This document shows positions 33,301 through 40,751 of a stretch of 64,000 nucleotides of DNA, piece by piece. Each line of letters begins with the position of its first letter. The first letter of the stretch is position 1. This stretch comes from Streptantibioticus ferralitis (GTDB lineage: Bacteria > Actinomycetota > Actinomycetes > Streptomycetales > Streptomycetaceae). The translations under genes and the position numbers were made by a program. The DNA lies in assembly GCF_029223525.1 (NCBI RefSeq), contig NZ_JARHTQ010000016.1:114929-178928 (forward strand), written 5' to 3'. The notes under the pieces are model-generated. The model was not told the DNA's origin. It did not search any database and saw only the letters and a program-made list of their open reading frames with translations.

Positions 33301-33984
33301 ACGGTCAAGACCAGCTGGGTGCCAGGCCTTCCTTTGGGAACCAACCCATTCCAAGCAGTTCTGCTCGCGGGCCTGGCGGCGGGAGACGACGCGCCATTCG
33401 CGGCCGAAGCCGAGGAGTTTCTACGTTCCTCCGAGCCGCCGGAGCACAACAAATGGGGTCAGACCGATGAGTTGAGGATGCGCTACTCGCCCCCGGCCCA
33501 TCGGCGAATTGCAGTGTTGACGTCGGAGACCAACAAGGCTGTGCACGAACTTGTGGCGATCCCCAAAGAGAAGAGGCCAAGTGGCACGAGCAAGGTGAGC
33601 AAGCGGCTCAAGATCTCTGGCAAGCCTACCGGCAAGGTCAGGGGAACGGTGGCGCCTCCAAAACTGGACGATTTGGAGGCAGTGATCGGCCCCTCCGGGG
33701 CGTGGCAGATCACCGCTGAGGTTAAGGTGCCGCCCGGAGGAGAGCTCTGGCGTATGAGCCCCGTCGCCAAGTTGGAGGTTCGCTCCGGTCCTCGTCCAGT
33801 GGTCAAGTGGGCTGAGCTCGTCGCTGTCAGCAACTGTGAACTGTTCGACGGCATACTGTATTTCACTTCGGGAGGCCGCCGTGCAGTCTTTCGAGGCGTC
33901 ACCGATGTGTCCACACATCCGGTGCGGGCCGCACTGACCGGTCTTGTCGTCGAACTCCAGGAGATCAAGGGAGGCGTCGCGTGA
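30370..33984 (+). CDS. sigma-70 (regions 2-3-4) / XRE-like HTH / GHKL ATPase fusion protein
   Basis: This 1,204-residue protein joins three modules. An acidic N-terminal stretch (about 85-120) precedes a full primary-type sigma core: region 2 (YEDLAQHGMIGLIRAVEKFD, about 225-244; KFSTYATWWIRQRITRAV), region 3, and region 4 (about 379-430) with the -35 helix VTRERIRQIEKRALKDLR. An XRE-like HTH follows at about 497-550. A GHKL (Hsp90/MutL/MORC-like) ATPase starts near 590: N-box EATQNSLDE (about 607-615), a G1-type IDDYNANGLTG (about 685) and G2-type GGSYGLGK (about 721). The C-terminal about 400 residues are unassigned. The sigma part is visibly lower in G+C and carries a TTA codon (30958), so translation may need the bldA tRNA. 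ATG 30409 with GGGAG is an alternative start. The next gene overlaps by 4 nt. Role inferred: an ATP-gated transcription switch or sensor. Confidence 0.85.
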   Translation: MDYEETETERGSVMTTERGAVPSTRMDDAGRDLLVGLIRRFTAEGLERRAALRQVMRAARLDEQETHALYEAVVSAEVEDEPVEEEPDFRQSMTSDDEAGLDGGFDDLDPPEEEEEVPDLESLRGTVRITDMEAARRTARELLEVDRRRVNRHRRLLSAEEEVGLCLLFRGARKSSEALPDGYLAGLPRESEAYRALSAMVVHNQRLVHKILHGMGRRAGSPMYEDLAQHGMIGLIRAVEKFDVSMGCKFSTYATWWIRQRITRAVINEEAAIRLPVHIWTDVEKVRKKERVFLDQGRSPNVDDFALACEISPARVVECLRLAHRAVLSLEQPVGETVTLGELVVDEFRPVPSPEQALWFEFERQELFQLFDACVFTERTRKVLLLRYGFIDGVPWTLDEIGRQFGVTRERIRQIEKRALKDLRIQMGLDPDDPDLERRRLRAARKIVQEAAEGTEPPGRREDTGAGESTPNDSVGTPEEESNSEGREGTVASEGTEFGRWLAERMQGTGTDTSELAHQLGVTRALVEAWLDKRSVPRPDLLVRVQEVLGVESETGRCSSVSPKRQDEPAETPVAWYHRPGHDDGGREFGNAAAFAFEADLEVLAREATQNSLDERDRSNDRPVRVRYTLHELTGDTLARFLTAIRWHDLHPHYEAAAAQDQKVGRVISAGLREMFERDRLVLLRIDDYNANGLTGDDYEDGRFAAVVRRQLESRKSDVAAGGSYGLGKATLWATSRLGLVLMNSTLSEPHEGHTQRRLIGRLDLPWREVDRRRFAGPAWLGRPDVEADNAEVVRSWWADEETVESLHLTRDGDDPGTSFLIVGAHDVASLAAAGQDQEGDVGDDEDSLERMHQRLVRALGRNFWASMTAGGDRGPLLEASVRTLRNGVEHLEEERVEPQVHQPARSRALQAFLSGTTVDRLTEAGQVALTTVPLKVPARDGLTDTAGEHRAVLLVTEATDADGRINQVTAMRGNRMTVKTSWVPGLPLGTNPFQAVLLAGLAAGDDAPFAAEAEEFLRSSEPPEHNKWGQTDELRMRYSPPAHRRIAVLTSETNKAVHELVAIPKEKRPSGTSKVSKRLKISGKPTGKVRGTVAPPKLDDLEAVIGPSGAWQITAEVKVPPGGELWRMSPVAKLEVRSGPRPVVKWAELVAVSNCELFDGILYFTSGGRRAVFRGVTDVSTHPVRAALTGLVVELQEIKGGVA

Positions 33985-34973
33985 GGGTCTACCCGTACCC
34001 CCGACTCACCGGCGCGGTGACTGTGCGAGTCACGGCCGTGCGGCTGCGCGGCCCCGGCGACACCCGTGAGCAGCTGGATAGCAGGGGGTACTCAGTTATC
34101 GAGCAGGTCGTGGCACTCGGTAGGGCCGAGCGCGACGACTGGCAGACTGCACGGCTAGCCCTGACGGCGACCATACCGGCTCGTGAGATCGAGACGAAGG
34201 GCCACTGGAGCGACGTCATGGCTGTCGCCGTTCTGGCGGAGGGGGCCACCAACACACGCACTGTTGCCCGGTTGGAACCCGATGCGGCGGGCGGTAGGGA
34301 TTGGACCGGGGAGATCGAGCTCGACCGGGACAACTACGTGGACCGTGCGTCCCTCGCTGTACACGTGGTGGCCACAGTCGGGGGGATAGCGGGTCGGATC
34401 ATCGCCTCCACCGACCAGGAATGGCTGATCGACGTGACGGCCGACGCCCCGCTCAGAGATCGCCAACTCGAGGTCAGCACAGTCAGTTTCGCCCGTGGCG
34501 CCGAGTGGTTGCGGAGTTTCCGGGACGCACCCTGGATCGTGGATACCGCGGGGCGGATGCCCACCGTGCGCCTGAACTCGGACTTCGAGGGTCTCGTAGC
34601 CCTCGTGGAAAGCCAGGGCTCCAAGGTGGAGAGCGTGGTGGGCGAGATGGTGCTGGCCCAGATGTGCGCCGATGTCTGGACCGCGGTCTTCCACACTGCT
34701 ATCGGCGACCTGGAAATCGAGGACGACGGGACTCCGCTCTTCCCGTCCGACTGGCGAGGTGCAGTGCTCCGAGAGATGCTCCCGGACATCGTTCCTGGGC
34801 GGTCGGTGGAGGACGCTCTCCGAGAGGTGCACATCCGCCGGGCCGGCCAGGGAAGTTGGGCGGATCTACAACCACGTATCCAGTACGCAGCCGCACGTCG
34901 TGCTGAGGTTCCCAAAGCGTTGGCCGCTGCTGTCCGCGACATCGAACGACTTGACCAGGAGACTCACGCGTGA
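33981..34973 (+). CDS. unknown protein, 330 aa, operon partner of the sigma-GHKL protein
   Basis: GTG 33981 overlaps the sigma-GHKL stop (GTGA), and its own stop overlaps the next gene the same way. The first about 150 residues look beta-rich (TGAVTVRVTAVRLRG; ARLALTATIPAREI; SLAVHVVATVGGIAGRIIAS), the rest helical. No enzyme motif, signal peptide or membrane span is seen and I do not recognise the family. Tight coupling suggests a stable complex with the GHKL protein and the 295-residue protein downstream, as with accessory subunits of MORC/MutL-type restriction modules. Confidence 0.8.
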   Translation: MRVYPYPRLTGAVTVRVTAVRLRGPGDTREQLDSRGYSVIEQVVALGRAERDDWQTARLALTATIPAREIETKGHWSDVMAVAVLAEGATNTRTVARLEPDAAGGRDWTGEIELDRDNYVDRASLAVHVVATVGGIAGRIIASTDQEWLIDVTADAPLRDRQLEVSTVSFARGAEWLRSFRDAPWIVDTAGRMPTVRLNSDFEGLVALVESQGSKVESVVGEMVLAQMCADVWTAVFHTAIGDLEIEDDGTPLFPSDWRGAVLREMLPDIVPGRSVEDALREVHIRRAGQGSWADLQPRIQYAAARRAEVPKALAAAVRDIERLDQETHA

Positions 34974-35857
34974 CTTCCCGCCCCGAGCACCTGCCGGAGC
35001 GGCTTGCTCTGCTCTCCGATGTGCAAGCCGCCGAGTACATCTCCACAGGACTGCTCGAGGGACGCGACGACGTCCCTTCCATCGCGCTGAACAAGGTGGC
35101 CGAGCCGCTGCCGGGTGACGACGCGAGGCTGCAGCTGCACCGAGTCCGGGATCTGATCGACCACGTACTGGACAGATTCCGGGACGAGCGCCCCACGGCC
35201 GCGGACGCGTGGCTGGCACCGCGACTGCACGAGACCCTTCGACTGACCCGTCGGGAAGCGGCTGAGAAGCGGCTTTGGACGTATCTGGCCCTTGGCGTGG
35301 CGCCTGACTATGTCGTATGGCGGCACCTGTCTGAACCGAGGGCGGACGGTTCGCACGGGCGCGTGGCCCGCGACAGGTTCGTCGGCCCGCACTACAAGCA
35401 GACGTTCGCCCGACTCTGGTGGGCGGCGGAACTCTTCCGCGACGGCCCGGACTACCGACCAGTCGTAGTGGCTTGTGCCAACCAGGACATGCTCAATTCT
35501 GCTCTTCGACTGGATGTCATTGACCATCGCCCTACCGCTCTGGCTCTCGTCAGGCTGATGGAGCGAGGGGTTGTACGTACCGGCCGAGAAGTAAACGGCC
35601 TCACGCCCGCGGTCAACGCTGCTGCGGCGACCCTGATGTACGACGTCCTCGCTCCGGACGTCGAACGTGACGGGCAGGCGCTGCGCGATTGGATCGAGGG
35701 TGCCGAATCATCTCTTCCAACGCCCAGGAACAACCTGCCCGAAGGCCCGGAGGAGGAGCGGGCTCCGGAGGAGGCGGTTGAGAGACTGGTGGGTCACTTC
35801 GAGGAACTGTTTGCGGACGCGCAAGTCAGGGGGCGGACTCCCGTCGAGAGCGAGTGA
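34970..35857 (+). CDS. unknown helical protein, 295 aa (DUF6339-like), third gene of the sigma-GHKL operon
   Basis: It starts at GTG 34970 within the previous stop. The protein is mostly helical with aromatic-rich motifs (RLWTYLALGVAPDYVVWRHL; FARLWWAAELFRDG), which remind me of the uncharacterised DUF6339 family; I cannot confirm this without a search. No catalytic motif stands out. The last 32 bp overlap, tail to tail, with the convergent cytosine methyltransferase gene, showing how compact the island is. Likely role: structural or recognition subunit of the GHKL complex. Confidence 0.78.
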   Translation: MTSRPEHLPERLALLSDVQAAEYISTGLLEGRDDVPSIALNKVAEPLPGDDARLQLHRVRDLIDHVLDRFRDERPTAADAWLAPRLHETLRLTRREAAEKRLWTYLALGVAPDYVVWRHLSEPRADGSHGRVARDRFVGPHYKQTFARLWWAAELFRDGPDYRPVVVACANQDMLNSALRLDVIDHRPTALALVRLMERGVVRTGREVNGLTPAVNAAAATLMYDVLAPDVERDGQALRDWIEGAESSLPTPRNNLPEGPEEERAPEEAVERLVGHFEELFADAQVRGRTPVESE

Positions 35858-37148
35858 CCTTGTGTGACTCCGGAGGACACTGACTCTGATCACCGCACCC
35901 GAGGCGACGCAGCTCATCCGTGGTGGCCCCGGACACGCTCGGCCAAGTGCTCGCGGCTGCCAACTCCTCGTCCGAGGGGGCGTTCCCACGCAATGCCATG
36001 CCGAGTACATGCATGCCCACTCGTGGGGGTACGGCATTGCCGACCTGCTGGGCCTGGTCCTTTCCGGACCACGGGAAGTTGTGCGGGAAAGTTTGGAGAA
36101 CTCCGGATTCCGGAATAGTGAAACGGTCGGATTGGTCGGCTTCGTATTCCGTGATGCTCTTGTAGACCTTGTTCCTGGAGATCTTCCCGGTGACCGTGAA
36201 GGCGGGCTCGGAGGACTTGCGCCGGCCTCGGTTCTTCGGGTCGCCTCCGGAGCCGTAGTTCGACACGACGAAGAACTTCATCTTGCCTCCCGTCCGGAGC
36301 CGGGACACATCCACGGGGGAGTCCTTCTCTTTGCTCGCCGCGTCGAGGGCCTCTGCCATGGAGATCCAGTGCGGCTTGGCCCCGGGAATCGTGGAATCGG
36401 TCGGCAGCATATCCGCCTGAGCAACGTTGCGTTTCCCCCGATGGAGATCGAAGGGCAGATGAGTTGCCTCAAGCGGTTCGATGGCCCCATGCTCCGGGAG
36501 TCGAGCGACGAGTACGGCCCGTGTGCGCGTCTGCGGCACCCCGAACTGCTCGGTCTTCAACTCCCAACATTCCGCTTCGTACTTGATACCCTCAAGCCGC
36601 CCTTCGCCGCCGCGTAGAAGTTTCGCGTAGACCTCCCAGAGGGGCAGTACCGCAGGTACCTGCTCCAGAACGATCACCTTGTACGGGTCGCGGTCCTTTG
36701 TTTCGATCGCTTTGATGAGCCAGCGAAGGGGCTCCAGGACCAAGGCGGTGCGTGAGTCGCCGAGGGCGCGCAGATCCTCGTCGATCTTGGCTTCGTCCTC
36801 CTTGTCCCCGTTCACAAGGCGGTGGATGAACTCCTTGACCGTGTCCAGCGCTCGCCGTCCGGCGCCGTTACCTGCGACGGAGAAGGACTGACAGGGCGGC
36901 CCCCCGGCGAGCACGTCGACCGATTTCGGAATCTCGTCGAAGCGGGTCTTGCGCATGACGCTCACATCGGCATGAATCGTCGGCAGCCCTGCCGCGTAGC
37001 GCGTCTCGCACGCGTTCCGGTCCCACTCGATCCCGATGCTCTTGAAGCCCAGGAAGTGCGCTGCCACGTCGAGTCCACCCGGACCTGCGAAGAGGTCCAA
37101 GATGCGGACATCATCGAGATGGTGAGCTTGTGTTCCCGGGCTGTTCAT
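35826..37148 (-). CDS. C5-cytosine DNA methyltransferase (catalytically complete)
   Basis: The 440-residue enzyme should methylate cytosine C5 in the host target sequence. Motif I is ILDLFAGPGGLDVAA (16-30), motif IV is GGPPCQSFS with catalytic Cys86, motif VIII is QTRTRAV and motif X is QQVGNAVPP. Motif VI reads EQV (Glu162) where most family members have ENV; the catalytic Glu is kept. ATG 37148 overlaps the upstream methyltransferase stop (ATGA). It is the third gene of the Vsr - degenerate methyltransferase - methyltransferase operon and probably provides the self mark, the role of DrmMII in class 2 DISARM. Confidence 0.9.
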   Translation of the reverse strand: MNSPGTQAHHLDDVRILDLFAGPGGLDVAAHFLGFKSIGIEWDRNACETRYAAGLPTIHADVSVMRKTRFDEIPKSVDVLAGGPPCQSFSVAGNGAGRRALDTVKEFIHRLVNGDKEDEAKIDEDLRALGDSRTALVLEPLRWLIKAIETKDRDPYKVIVLEQVPAVLPLWEVYAKLLRGGEGRLEGIKYEAECWELKTEQFGVPQTRTRAVLVARLPEHGAIEPLEATHLPFDLHRGKRNVAQADMLPTDSTIPGAKPHWISMAEALDAASKEKDSPVDVSRLRTGGKMKFFVVSNYGSGGDPKNRGRRKSSEPAFTVTGKISRNKVYKSITEYEADQSDRFTIPESGVLQTFPHNFPWSGKDQAQQVGNAVPPRVGMHVLGMALRGNAPSDEELAAASTWPSVSGATTDELRRLGCGDQSQCPPESHKVTRSRRESAP

Positions 37149-38152
37149 GGAGTGGAAGTGTAGCCGGCGACGGGGGCGGCGGGCGCCCCCAGTGCAGCTC
37201 GGATTGCCAGCCCAAGTGCCCTGCCCACTGGCGGCGGTGAGGCGTGCCCGATCTGACGATATCGGGCTGTCTTCTTCCCGGCGAATCTCCAATCGGATGG
37301 GAAGCCTTGCAGAAGCGCGGCCTGGCCCGTCGTGATCCTGACCATCCCGTGGCGTCCTGTCTCAGGAGCCCAGACGAAGTCCGGGCCGGGAACGTCATCG
37401 GCCACAGTGCCGCCATCAACTCCCATACGGGCCCAGGCTTTCTTCGTCCCCGTCGGACCCAGATCCGCGCCTCCCCGTCTGTCCGACCCACCCACCAGGG
37501 TCGGAGCCACGCTGAGAGCCTGGGCAGCCCACCGGTCGGCGTCCTGCCAACCGCCCATGGCCATGGACCGGCGTAGAGCGCGACCGACGGACCGATGCTC
37601 GCGCACTGTCGGCTCCGGTGGACGGAACGCGTCGAAGTACTGCTTCTTGAGGGCGACGAGCACGCCTTGCTTCCGCTCCTGCGGCACCCCGAAGTCGGCT
37701 GCGTTCAGGACGAACCACCGGAATCGATAGCCGAGATGATCGAGCTCGTCGCGTATCAAATCGCGTATCGGCTCGTAGTCGGGCGCGCTCACCAGCTCCG
37801 GTACGTTCTCGATGAGCAGGGCCTGGGGCTGGACTGCGTGCGCCAGATAGACGGTTGCCTCGAGCAAACGCAGCTCGGCCTTGGTCTCGGCTCGTGCTAC
37901 GGTCGCGCTGGACTTCACGCGGGGCAGCCCGGCTGACAGCAGGTCGACGTCGTAGATCTCCTGGTGCCGCGAAGGGGCGAATTCCAGCAGATCCGTCTCC
38001 AGGACCTGCCACGCCGGTCGGTTCATGCGCAGGGTGTCGCAGGCCACCGGCTTCTCGTCCAGGAGCAGTACGGGTTCGAAGCCGGCATGTTCCAGCCCCA
38101 TGGCCAATCCACCTGCCCCCGCGCACACGTCGACGAATCGTAGTTCGCTCAT
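37145..38152 (-). CDS. degenerate C5-cytosine methyltransferase homologue lacking the catalytic cysteine
   Basis: The 335-residue protein has motif I (FVDVCAGAGGLAMGLEHAGF, 6-25) and an intact motif VI ENVP (115-118). Motif IV, normally GxPCxxxS, reads AGLPRVKSS: the nucleophile Cys is Arg78 (codon CGC at 37919-37921, one base from TGC). Motif VIII is QERKQ instead of QxRxR, and motif X has GH instead of GN. The frame is otherwise intact and tightly coupled to its neighbours (ATGA at both ends), so it is kept as a protein. It is probably a non-catalytic partner that binds DNA or activates the active methyltransferase; a recent inactivating mutation is the alternative. Confidence 0.85.
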   Translation of the reverse strand: MSELRFVDVCAGAGGLAMGLEHAGFEPVLLLDEKPVACDTLRMNRPAWQVLETDLLEFAPSRHQEIYDVDLLSAGLPRVKSSATVARAETKAELRLLEATVYLAHAVQPQALLIENVPELVSAPDYEPIRDLIRDELDHLGYRFRWFVLNAADFGVPQERKQGVLVALKKQYFDAFRPPEPTVREHRSVGRALRRSMAMGGWQDADRWAAQALSVAPTLVGGSDRRGGADLGPTGTKKAWARMGVDGGTVADDVPGPDFVWAPETGRHGMVRITTGQAALLQGFPSDWRFAGKKTARYRQIGHASPPPVGRALGLAIRAALGAPAAPVAGYTSTP

Positions 38153-38604
38153 CGGCCCCCGCCTTTCGTGGATCGTTTCCGCCTGCTTGCCTTCTCCCGC
38201 TCGACCGCCTCGGCCACCTGACGCGCGACTGCGTCCGGTGACTCGTGTTCCCAGAAGCGCAGGACCGTCCAGCCCTCGGCCAGCAGCTGTGCGTTTGTCT
38301 CCTGGTCCCGCGCGATGTTGCGATCGAGCTTCTGTCGCCACCATTCCGCGTTCGCCCTGGGACTGGTGGCGTGCTCCGGGCAGCCGTGCCAGAAGCAGCC
38401 GTCGATGAGGATGGCCAACCTGGCGCGCGTGAATGCGATGTCGATCTTCCGTCTGCGCATGCCCGGCACCGGATAGTGGATCCGGTAGCGGTATCCAGAA
38501 GCATGGAGAAGCTGCCGCACCGCCCGTTCGGCACTGGTGTCCCGGTTGGTCTGCCGGCTCATCCGGGCTGAGACTTCGGGACTGGACGGGTGTGCTGCGC
38601 GCAT
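38149..38604 (-). CDS. vsr: Vsr-type very-short-patch mismatch endonuclease
   Basis: The 151-residue protein has the Vsr fold signature: YRIHYPVPGMRRRKIDIAFT with the catalytic Asp, then LAILIDGCFWHGCPEH with the His/Cys cluster for metal and zinc. Classical Vsr nicks next to T:G mismatches that arise when 5-methylcytosine deaminates. It is the first gene of the operon and its stop overlaps the next ATG. Besides repair, Vsr-like nucleases in such modules may act as the cutting subunit. Confidence 0.9.
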   Translation of the reverse strand: MRAAHPSSPEVSARMSRQTNRDTSAERAVRQLLHASGYRYRIHYPVPGMRRRKIDIAFTRARLAILIDGCFWHGCPEHATSPRANAEWWRQKLDRNIARDQETNAQLLAEGWTVLRFWEHESPDAVARQVAEAVEREKASRRKRSTKGGGR

Positions 38605-39030
38605 GGGCCCAGTGTCCTACTTCCCGACGTCCTTTCGGTCCACGATCGCGGAGTCACACCGAGTGGAGTCCCGGGGGAGTGGGACGGTTCGGACTGTTGC
38701 GCAGCCAGTACGGATCCGACCTCACCCCGCTGGAGCTGGCCAAGGAAGCTGGCAGCCTGCTGGGTTATTCCACACTGATACCTGTGTCGCTGTTCCCCCT
38801 GCGAATGGCACGAAGTGACACGGGCCCTGGCACGAGGTCGCGATGGGCCCCGATCATGACGACTGGTGGAGCCGGATGGCTTCCTCACGTTCGGTGAGGG
38901 GAAGGGCGCTAGCGTCGCCGTCCCAGGACAGGTTCGAGCTGCCACCTAGCGGCGCTCAGTAGCCGGACCAGCAAGCGCCTTCTGCCGTCGCGCAGGTGCA
39001 GCAGCGCCTGGAAAGGCGTCGCGTGGCGGC
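38605..39030. other. 426-bp spacer between the defence island and the RiPP cluster
   Basis: The region should contain the promoter for the Vsr operon and the end of the RiPP operon. Open frames here lack start signals and mirror neighbouring frames. No terminator hairpin with a tail, insertion sequence or RNA gene was recognised. Confidence 0.45.
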
Positions 39031-39765
39031 TCAGCCGTCGGTGGCGCGGGGCCAGTGCCCGAGCCAGAAGGCCGCCTTTGACGTTATTGACTGACCTTCG
39101 GTTGATCCGTCGTGGGGTATCAGCTCGGTGGGGGCGATGTATCCCTCGCCAGGGGCCAGGTGCACGCGTAAGCATCGGAGCGGGCGGCCTTCGGCGACAT
39201 AGCGTCGTACGTCGTCGGTGTGCGGGTAATGGTGCTCGTGGTCTTGGCGGATCGCTTGGCTGATGTCTCGCGTGTCGCGGTCGCCGAGCAGTAGGTAGCG
39301 GCTGCCGGGGCCGAGGTTGAGGCAGAGGCGACGGCGGGATTGGTGTCTGGTACCGCAGGGCAGGCGGTCCCAGTTGTCGATGTGGAGGCCGATGCGCCGT
39401 TGGCTCGCTGGATTGACCGTGGTGGTCAGTGTCGCTGGCGGGCTCGCGACGTAGCCCAGGTACTGAATGTCACTGCGACCTGGGAAGTGACCAAGGCGCA
39501 GTGCAGAGGCGGGGATGCCAGCAACTTCGTCTCGGGCGGGCAGCTCGTCGGTTGGGAGCTGGACCAACTCGACCAAGCTGCCGTCCGGTGTCGATGCGGT
39601 CGGTTTCAGCCGCTCCGCCAGGCCGGGGTCGAGTGGCCGCCAGTCGCCGACGGGGATGACTGCCCTGTCTTCGTACTGGGATTCGTGGGTGGCTATGCGT
39701 GTGCTGCCGACCTCGCAGCGTTCGTGGAGGTCCAGGTACTCCCGGAAGGCGATGTGCAGGTTCAC
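39031..39765 (-). CDS. RiPP-cluster protein of unknown type, possible Fe(II)/2-oxoglutarate oxygenase-like
   Basis: GTG 39765 has a strong ribosome binding site (GGGGGAGGAA). The 244-residue protein contains RIGLHIDNWDRLPCG and LCLNLGPGSRYLLLGDRD, then GEGYIAPTELIPHDGSTEG. An HxD pair followed by a distal His is compatible with the facial triad of 2-oxoglutarate/Fe(II) oxygenases, which occur in related cyclophane peptide clusters, but the fold is not certain. It is the last gene of the operon, after the pentapeptide-repeat gene. Candidate role: oxidative tailoring of the peptide. Confidence 0.7.
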   Translation of the reverse strand: MNLHIAFREYLDLHERCEVGSTRIATHESQYEDRAVIPVGDWRPLDPGLAERLKPTASTPDGSLVELVQLPTDELPARDEVAGIPASALRLGHFPGRSDIQYLGYVASPPATLTTTVNPASQRRIGLHIDNWDRLPCGTRHQSRRRLCLNLGPGSRYLLLGDRDTRDISQAIRQDHEHHYPHTDDVRRYVAEGRPLRCLRVHLAPGEGYIAPTELIPHDGSTEGQSITSKAAFWLGHWPRATDG

Positions 39766-39791
39766 GACGGTTCCTCCCCCTCGGGTCTGTC

Positions 39792-40481
39792 TTACAGGCG
39801 GCCGTCCAGGTCTTCGCCGTAGGTGACATCCAGCTCGGCGGTGAGCGCCTCGGCGAGCTGCGCCTGCTGGCCCCGGTTGATGATGACCTTTCGCAGTTCC
39901 GCAACGCCCCGCACCGCGGAGAGGTCGTTGCCGCGCAGGTCGCAGTCCTGGTACTTGCCGCGTGTGAACTCCGTGTGCCGCAGGGTGCAGTCGTCGAAGA
40001 CGGCGCGGCTCAAGTCACAGTTGGTGAAGGTGACTTCGGACAGGACGCACTTGGAGAAGACGAGGGGGCCGGTGGCCCGGATGTCGTTGAAGGTGGCGTA
40101 GTCCAGCTTGCAGTTGTCGAACAGGACGTTTTCCGCGGTGATGCCGCTCAGGGCGGCGCCCATGAGCTTGCAGTTGCGGAAGACCACTCGCGACAGCTTG
40201 CTGTCGGTCCACTGGATCGGGCCGAAGTCGCTGCTGTCGAATTCGACGGAGTCGACCCGCACGTCGTGAAGGCGGGTGCGCTGGGCGCGTAGGCCCGTCA
40301 CCCGGCCGGAGAGGAGCTGGGCGTTGGACAGGTCCAGTTCGCGTAGGTCGGCGTCCGCGTAGTGGAAGTCCTGGACGGTGCCCCTGCCGCCTTCGAGTGA
40401 GGTGACGTTGGACAGGTAGACACCTGGTTCACCGAGACCGGGGAGGATGACGTCGATCTGGCCGAAGGCGCGGGTTTCCAT
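39792..40481 (-). CDS. pentapeptide-repeat protein of the RiPP cluster
   Basis: From ATG 40481 (GGAGA upstream) the 229-residue protein shows the A(D/N)Lxx five-residue periodicity of right-handed beta-helix proteins: ADLRELDLSNAQLLSGRVTG, FDNCKLDYATFNDI, FTNCDLSRAVFDDCTLRHTE. Such proteins can mimic DNA and protect gyrase, or act as scaffolds. In cyclophane RiPP clusters of this type a pentapeptide-repeat gene is a recurring neighbour, so self-protection or scaffolding of maturation is plausible. Confidence 0.85.
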   Translation of the reverse strand: METRAFGQIDVILPGLGEPGVYLSNVTSLEGGRGTVQDFHYADADLRELDLSNAQLLSGRVTGLRAQRTRLHDVRVDSVEFDSSDFGPIQWTDSKLSRVVFRNCKLMGAALSGITAENVLFDNCKLDYATFNDIRATGPLVFSKCVLSEVTFTNCDLSRAVFDDCTLRHTEFTRGKYQDCDLRGNDLSAVRGVAELRKVIINRGQQAQLAEALTAELDVTYGEDLDGRL

Positions 40482-40559
40482 GGGTCTCCGTTTCTTCGTG
40501 TGGAGGGGGTTGGGGGAGGCGCGTTCGCAGCGCGGACGCGCCCCGACGGGCACCTGGGC

Positions 40560-40751
40560 TTACTTCTTCTTGTTCCAGTTGTCCCAGGTGGGCTGGTTGT
40601 TCCACGGATTGGCGGGGGCCTTGGTCCAGTTGTCCCAGGTCGGCTGGTTGCCCCAGTCGGCACGGACCGGCTGGACCTGTGACGCCTGGGTGGCTATGAG
40701 GTCGGCGATGACGGGTGCGTCTGTGGATGCGAGTTGTTCCAGCGGCGTCAT
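40560..40751 (-). CDS. amcA: cyclophane (triceptide-type) RiPP precursor peptide, 63 aa
   Basis: ATG 40751 overlaps the radical SAM gene stop (ATGA). A leader of about 30 residues (MTPLEQLASTDAPVIADLIA) precedes a core with regularly spaced Trp-x-Asn motifs: WGN (33-35), WDN (39-41), WNN (50-52) and WDN (56-58), embedded in a duplicated NQPTWDNW block, and ends in NKKK. W-x-N triplets are the usual sites of three-residue cyclophane cross-links made by radical SAM/SPASM enzymes. Two further Trp (42 and 59) are followed at +2 by Lys. Gene order and core match multiple-cyclophane peptides of the AmcA type. Confidence 0.85.
   Translation of the reverse strand: MTPLEQLASTDAPVIADLIATQASQVQPVRADWGNQPTWDNWTKAPANPWNNQPTWDNWNKKK

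Noticed and set aside
22499..38604. Canonical DISARM or BREX/Pgl system
   Set aside because: No PLD nuclease (DrmC), DrmD/DrmE, PglX, PglZ or BrxC-like proteins are visible, so the island is called DISARM-like only.
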